A stretch of DNA of 64,000 nt from the NCBI RefSeq assembly GCF_024494385.1, contig NZ_JAEVLT010000016.1:1-64000 (forward strand), given 5' to 3'. The notes under the pieces are model-generated. The model was not told the origin of the DNA, did not search any database, and worked only from the letters and a program-made list of their open reading frames with translations. This stretch comes from Bacillus sp. EB600. GTDB lineage: Bacteria; Bacillota; Bacilli; Bacillales; Cytobacillaceae. A program made the position numbers and the translations under genes. Below are positions 61,743 to 64,000 of the stretch, piece by piece; position 1 is the stretch's first letter, and every line of letters starts with the position of its first letter.

Positions 61743-61754
61743 TGGCTTTTATTT

Positions 61755-61838
61755 AACCGCAGTATTGAAAAACTTCACGTATACTGCTTGGAAATTTTCA
61801 TTTTGGAAAGAGTGCCCTTTGTCATTCCATATGTGTCG
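61755..61838 (-). pseudogene. alpha/beta-hydrolase C-terminal remnant
   Basis: The minus strand encodes IWNDKGHSFQNENFQAVY then VKFFNTAVK and TAA. The GHSFQ..N...VY.KF pattern is the catalytic-His end of S9/dienelactone-type hydrolases. No more of the gene remains. Confidence 0.45.
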
Positions 61839-62007
61839 CTAACAAAATAGTAGTTAAATATGATTTTGCTCATAAGAATGATTTATTTATCGTCTTAAAA
61901 CAAAAGATTCGACTATTTACCGGATCGTTAAAGAAGTCCGGCGGTAATATGTCAAGCACTAAAATCTAAGGGATTAGAAATTTTAAACCCATCAACATCT
62001 GACAAAA

Positions 62008-62079
62008 AGTAATGAGGAAAAAGTACAGTTAACGGATCTTCTCTAAAGGTTTGGACTTGGTGCCAGTAAGATTAAATAA
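62008..62079 (+). pseudogene. duplicated C-terminus of the MarR gene
   Basis: SNEEKVQLTDLL-stop-RFGLGASKIK with TAA at 62077 closely matches the end of the MarR product at 39921-40367 (SNEEKIQLTNLLKRLGLGAS...), both in DNA and protein. A leftover of a second copy. Confidence 0.7.
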
Positions 62080-62138
62080 TAGCAAATTTTCATTAGAATA
62101 TGGAACAACCAGGTTTGCTGACAAAGGTGGGGGAAAGA

Positions 62139-62291
62139 ATAAAGGATTATTTAGTAATAGCCTATGATGGGCAGGCACGTGCATATGCAGCCACGACTAC
62201 AGAAACAGTAGGAGAGGCTTAAAGCCGGCATTATACATGGCCAACTGCCTCAGCTGCCCTTGGCCGCTCCATTTCGATGAAGACCTTGTGA
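62139..62291 (+). pseudogene. Hsp33 (HslO) N-terminal remnant
   Basis: The frame reads KDYLVIAYDGQARAYAATTT, ETVGEA, TAA, SRHYTWPTASAALGRS and stops at 62289. This matches the conserved N-terminus of the redox chaperone Hsp33 (DYLVKA.AYDGQVRAYA..TTE.V.EA..RH.TWPTASAALGR). The zinc-binding C-terminus is missing. Confidence 0.8.
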
Positions 62292-62488
62292 GGATTTGTA
62301 CTTAAAATAACCGGAAAATAGTTCAATATGAAAATTCAACAAAGTATGTATTATACTTCCCCAAAAGGGAAAATTATAAAAAGCAATTTCTTTGATTAAT
62401 TATTATAGTGAGTTTATAATTATCTTGAATTGAAAATAATTTAATTTGAGAGAGGTTTATTAAACTAAAATATTGGAGGTAGTATAAA

Positions 62489-63226
62489 ATGGGAAAACTA
62501 GAAAATAAAATAGCAGTCATTACAGGGGGGGCATCAGGTATTGGTGCTGCAACAGCAAAATTATTTGTTGAAGAGGGCGCAAAAGTAGTACTTGTCGACT
62601 TAAACGAAGAAAAAGGAAAAGCTTTTGAAGCAGAGTTAAAGGCGCAAAATGCAGAAGCGCTTTTTGTAAAAGCAAATATTACAAGTGAAGAAGAGGTAGC
62701 TGATGTCTTTAAACAAGCAGTTGAAACTTTCGGTAGAGTAGATGTTGTGTTCAACAATGCAGGTATTGGGCGCGTTCATTCTTCACATGATTTAGATTAC
62801 TCTGAGTGGCGTAACACAGTAAATGTTGACTTAGATGGTGTATTCCTAGTAGCACGTGAAGCAATCCGTGAAATGCTAAAAACGGGTGGGGGTACAATTG
62901 TGAATACTGCATCCATGTATGGTTGGGTTGGTTCACCTGGTTCAGCAGCCTATAACGCATCAAAAGGTGGCGTGATCAACTTAACACGTTCACTTGCACT
63001 TGAGTATGCAGAACAAAATATTCGTATTAACTCATTATGCCCAGGTTTCATTGATACACCAATTATTCCAGAAGAAAGTAAACAAGCATTAGCTGCGATC
63101 ACTCCGATGAAACGTCTTGGCAAAGCAGAAGAAATGGCAAAAGCTGTATTATTCATGGCTTCTGATGATTCTGCATTCATGACTGGTAATAGCTTAACTG
63201 TTGATGGTGGTTATACAGCTCAATAA
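62489..63226 (+). CDS. short-chain dehydrogenase/reductase (classical SDR)
   Basis: A 245-residue classical SDR. Cofactor motif TGGASGIG (about 12-19), NNAG (about 89-92) and the catalytic Ser-Tyr-Lys set in NTASMYG and YNASKGG. Asp after beta-2 (VVLVDLNEE) indicates NAD(H) preference. GGAGG lies nine bases before the ATG. Probably oxidises a secondary alcohol; substrate unknown. Codon use is unusually regular, suggesting good expression. Confidence 0.92.
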   Translation: MGKLENKIAVITGGASGIGAATAKLFVEEGAKVVLVDLNEEKGKAFEAELKAQNAEALFVKANITSEEEVADVFKQAVETFGRVDVVFNNAGIGRVHSSHDLDYSEWRNTVNVDLDGVFLVAREAIREMLKTGGGTIVNTASMYGWVGSPGSAAYNASKGGVINLTRSLALEYAEQNIRINSLCPGFIDTPIIPEESKQALAAITPMKRLGKAEEMAKAVLFMASDDSAFMTGNSLTVDGGYTAQ

Positions 63227-63263
63227 TTGTATAACTAATAAAGGAATCTTGTTTTATTTTGCT

Positions 63264-63291
63264 CATCACCTTGATCGGTGGTGGTTTTTTT
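63264..63291 (+). terminator. terminator of the SDR gene
   Basis: CATCACC pairs with GGTGGTG around TTGATC, followed by seven T. Confidence 0.75.
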
Positions 63292-63550
63292 GTGTAGGGC
63301 TCATAGTTAAGAGAGACCTTTATACTTAGGCTATTAGCTGGTTTAAAATATAGGTGGGATTAATTATTAAGAAATATCAAATTTTAGAGCTTATCTATTC
63401 TTAAATGATAAGTGCTGGACAGTGGAAATTACATGAAAATGCACGATCTTTTATCACTTTTCATGCTAAGGTTTGAACCCTTGCTATAAAAGAATTTCCC
63501 TTAAAAATTCGTAGAAGGGATGAAGTAAACGATCAGTACTAGGAGGAATA

Positions 63551-64000
63551 ATGATGAAAAACTCACAAACTATTCAAATGCTTGAACCACCAATATTCTT
63601 GGATGTCATTAAGGAACGTCGTTCTGTTCGTAAATATGATCCAACTGTGCAGATCCCACGCGAAGAAATGACCGAGATACTGGAGCTAGCAACGTTGGCT
63701 CCTTCTTCATCGAACCTGCAACCATGGCGTTTTCTAGTCATCGATAAGCCGGAGTTGAAGCAAAAGCTCCTGCCAATTGCGTATAATCAACAACAGGTAG
63801 TCGAGGCTTCTGCCGTTATTGCTGTGCTTGGCGACGTGAAAAGCTACAAGAAGGCTGAAAAAATATACGACCAAGCAGTTGAAGCAGGCTTTATGCCGGC
63901 GGATACCGCTAAATCATTCATCGAGCGTACGGTCGGAATGTACTCAAGCTTGCCGCCTGAAGTGGCTCGCCGAATCGTATATACGGATGGAGGACTTATC
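63551..64000 (+). CDS. nitroreductase family protein, 3' end outside the window
   Basis: ATG 63551 (or 63554) follows AGGAGG by four bases; the frame is open to the window edge (150 codons). Early motifs are KERRSVRKYDPTVQIPREEM, LATLAPSSSNLQPWRFLVID (FMN phosphate and ring contacts) and VIAVLGDVKSY. Proteins of this family reduce nitroaromatics or quinones with NAD(P)H using FMN. The normal length is about 200-220 residues. Confidence 0.88.
   Translation, partial: MMKNSQTIQMLEPPIFLDVIKERRSVRKYDPTVQIPREEMTEILELATLAPSSSNLQPWRFLVIDKPELKQKLLPIAYNQQQVVEASAVIAVLGDVKSYKKAEKIYDQAVEAGFMPADTAKSFIERTVGMYSSLPPEVARRIVYTDGGLI

Noticed and set aside
1..64000. rRNA, tRNA, riboswitch or complete insertion sequence
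   Set aside because: I looked for conserved tRNA arms, rRNA segments, T-box and common riboswitch cores and intact transposase genes and saw none; a covariance-model scan was not possible here.

Overview
The window looks like chromosomal DNA of an AT-rich, endospore-forming member of the Bacillaceae. The evidence is the strong AGGAGG-type ribosome sites with frequent TTG/GTG starts, together with a YjcZ-family sporulation peptide, a Spo0E-type phosphatase, a GerAB-type germination permease, a His-rich coat-like protein, a YppF-like protein, and a copper operon in the ycnK-ycnJ-ycnI order of Bacillus subtilis. I cannot name the genus with confidence. I see no rRNA, tRNA, CRISPR array or complete insertion sequence.

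Layout. 0-11.5 kb: two overlapping MFS exporters diverge from a LysR regulator. Next come an Old-Yellow-Enzyme/Gfo-Idh-MocA oxidoreductase pair behind a 24-bp palindromic operator, an aldo/keto reductase, an ArsB/citrate-type permease, a YkvA protein, and a secreted NlpC/P60 hydrolase with a consensus WalR box. 11.5-14.6 kb: a phosphoesterase, a broken FMN reductase, the Ric iron-sulfur repair protein and a broken sirtuin. 14.7-17.8 kb: an unusual cluster of short proteins sharing a motif, IG-N-x3-G-W-S-x-H-x-K-x-N-x-G-x-G, grouped with an Hsp20 protein and a coiled-coil protein. This is probably a spore-surface module and is the best candidate here for an undescribed system.

17.9-28 kb is a metal block. 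It holds an unknown membrane protein divergent from ycnK-ycnJ-ycnI (copper), a ycgR-ycgQ permease pair, an L,D-transpeptidase, and a metal ABC importer plus a Fur/Zur regulator. The importer is expressed from a promoter buried in a perfect 54-bp palindrome made of two Zur-like boxes.

28-42.5 kb is mixed metabolism: amidase, a GC-richer M20 peptidase, HesB-like protein, LssY-like protein, racemase, methyltransferase, amidohydrolase, AroD, and pirin-MarR-pirin. 42.5-57 kb is heavily decayed. It holds fragments of DUF898, a lipase, malic enzyme in two opposite pieces, NlpC/P60, a sigma-54 activator, a tyrosine recombinase and a HerA-type ATPase. Among these sit intact genes: Spo0E-like, a histidine kinase fused to an RsbR-like STAS domain, a mini zinc-ribbon protein, a GerAB permease and an arylsulfotransferase. 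57-64 kb: an orphan XylR_N/V4R/PucR regulator stands next to a dead catechol 2,3-dioxygenase, which suggests loss of an aromatic pathway. Then come a KinB-like kinase, MarR and Hsp33 fragments, an SDR dehydrogenase, and a nitroreductase cut by the window end.

Two themes tie the window together: envelope, spore and metal homeostasis genes that are intact and regulated, and an exceptional density of gene remnants (more than twenty) between them. Functional names rest on motif recognition by eye; no database search was run.
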